DNA from: Cantharellus purpuraceus
Taxonomy: Eukaryota > Basidiomycota > Agaricomycetes > Cantharellales > Hydnaceae
Assembly (NCBI GenBank): GCA_025174535.1
Contig: JALBUN010000005.1
Location: 868,001-932,000 of the forward strand
Length of the DNA: 64,000 nt
Direction: 5' to 3'
Positions 63,016 to 64,000 of the stretch are shown in pieces. The position numbers were made by a program, and so were the translations under genes. Within the stretch, counting starts at the first letter, position 1. Each line of letters starts with the position of its first letter. Below the pieces are notes generated by a model. That model did not search any database, was not told where the DNA came from, and was given only the letters and a program-made list of their open reading frames with translations.

Positions 63016-63820
63016 GGAACGGCACCTACAGGACGTCGTGAGCAGTGTATTAGCTGACAATGCTATTTGAGAGGGCTCACATTTGTATTTTTTCCCGATC
63101 TCGAACATCGCACATTGGATGATTTGTCGCATTCACAAAACCGCGGATTTCCTACGTGCAGGTGTTGAGGTCACTCTTATCTTTACCTTTCATTTATTCC
63201 GCTCCCTCACATCGTTGTTCTTCCTAGGTAATCATTCTCTTAGCAAGTTCGTCCTTATGCACCCTATCGCCATTCCTGGTCCTGATTATTGGATCTTAAC
63301 CCTAGACGTTCACGCCTTTTTAGACAACCTAAAAGCACCCTAGCCCTCGTCGAACACCGCACAAGGTACTATGAACACTGCCTCCACGCCGTCTTCACCT
63401 CCCTTTCCATCCCCGTCTCCAAGCTCCGCTTCGTGCGGGGGTCGAGCTATCAGCCTTCCCGCGAGTACAACATGGACAATTACAAGCTCTGCGCCGCCGT
63501 CACGGAGCACGACGCGAAAAAGGCGGGCGCCGAGGTCGTAAAACAAGTCGAGAGCCAGCTCTTGAGTGGGCTGCTCTACCCTGGGATGCAGACGCTCGAC
63601 GAGCAATACCTAGACGTCGACTTTCAATTCGAAGGTGTGGATCAGGTGAGTTGCCCCCCCACCACCTTGGCAATAGAATGTCTAACCTACACAGCGCAAA
63701 ATCTTCACCTTTGCCGAGCTCTACCTCTCCCGTCTGGGATACCGCAAACGCGCACATGTCATGAACGCCATGGTCCCCGGGCTGCAGGGCTCCAAAATGT
63801 CCTCCTCGGTCCCCAGCTAG
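63016..63820 (+). pseudogene. Broken cytosolic tyrosyl-tRNA synthetase copy
   Basis: Pieces of the eukaryotic TyrRS catalytic domain occur in order: GTAPTGR (63016-63036), HLYFFPISNIAH (near 63080), [23 protein letters not shown] (63310-63340), [56 protein letters not shown], and after a GT-AG intron [19 protein letters not shown]...GSKMSSS. Defects: a one-base loss in the C-run at 63338-63340 stops the frame at KAP-stop; an extra segment (WMICRIHK) interrupts the first block; the second intron has no clear donor; and the frame stops at 63818 just after KMSSS, so the anticodon-binding part is missing. The N-terminus is also absent. A functional gene should exist elsewhere. Confidence 0.8.
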
Positions 63821-64000
63821 CACCGGGGTGATTAACGCGATAAGAGGTATGATGGTTAGTGAGGAGCCCGATGATATGCTGCATAGTGTTGTGGAAGAGG
63901 ATGAGGGAGAGGAATGCGGTGTGGGCAATGATGAGTTGCCAAATTGGGCGAGACGTTCAACGTTTGTGGATGATCCTCTCGGTAAGGCTATAGCTTGTCT
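63821..64000 (+). CDS. Open frame, possible exon of an unidentified gene (runs off the window)
   Basis: Immediately after the TyrRS remnant the plus strand reads [31 protein letters not shown] and [18 protein letters not shown], then a good splice donor (GGTAAGG near 63983). The preceding CAGCTAG offers acceptors. The acidic stretch and the conserved-looking DELPNWARR...FVDDPLG segment suggest real coding sequence, but I cannot name it. It is unrelated to TyrRS. Confidence 0.4.

Overview
The window is nuclear DNA of a filamentous basidiomycete, most likely an Agaricomycete. Genes are split by many 40-60 nt GT-AG introns, and they include a GH74 xyloglucanase, a multidomain type I polyketide synthase, a DH-PH RhoGEF and the sterol enzyme Erg25. 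The retroelements are Ty3/gypsy chromoviruses. I cannot name the genus.

Layout. 1-31.8 kb is an ordinary gene-rich region: a secreted GH74 xyloglucanase (+); a SulP/STAS/cNMP-binding vacuolar-type transporter (+) that converges on a large RhoGEF (-) with about 150 bp between their stops; a small secreted protein (-); homocysteine synthase (MET17-like, -); a large protein with repeated dsRBM-like modules (-); and C-4 methylsterol oxidase (ERG25, -). After a 3 kb gap, 31.8-41.1 kb holds one highly reducing-type PKS (KS-AT-DH-MT-degenerate ER-KR-ACP-reductase). No tailoring gene lies next to it.

41.6-60.4 kb is a transposon graveyard, poor in CpG to the eye. It has a nearly complete chromovirus (LTRs 43915-44276 and 49981-50281; gag; pol with three in-frame TGA codons; a chromodomain; and an extra ORF between pol and the 3' LTR), a solo LTR of the same family with a perfect target duplication, fragments of other gypsy elements, a decayed minus-strand gypsy pol carrying two nested solo LTRs that both keep their target-site duplications, and three copies of a short LTR-like repeat, two of them inverted to each other. 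A second diverged copy of the extra ORF lies at 54252-54686.

60.5-64 kb is CpG-richer again: a frameshifted conserved-looking gene fragment, a tRNA-like pol III element, and a broken tyrosyl-tRNA synthetase copy that ends just after its KMSSS signature and abuts an unrelated open frame running off the window.

The genes form no operon-like unit. The most distinctive items are the reductase-terminated PKS, the accessory ORF shared by two retroelements, the dsRBM-repeat protein, and the 4-nt and 8-nt microexons inferred in the GH74 gene.
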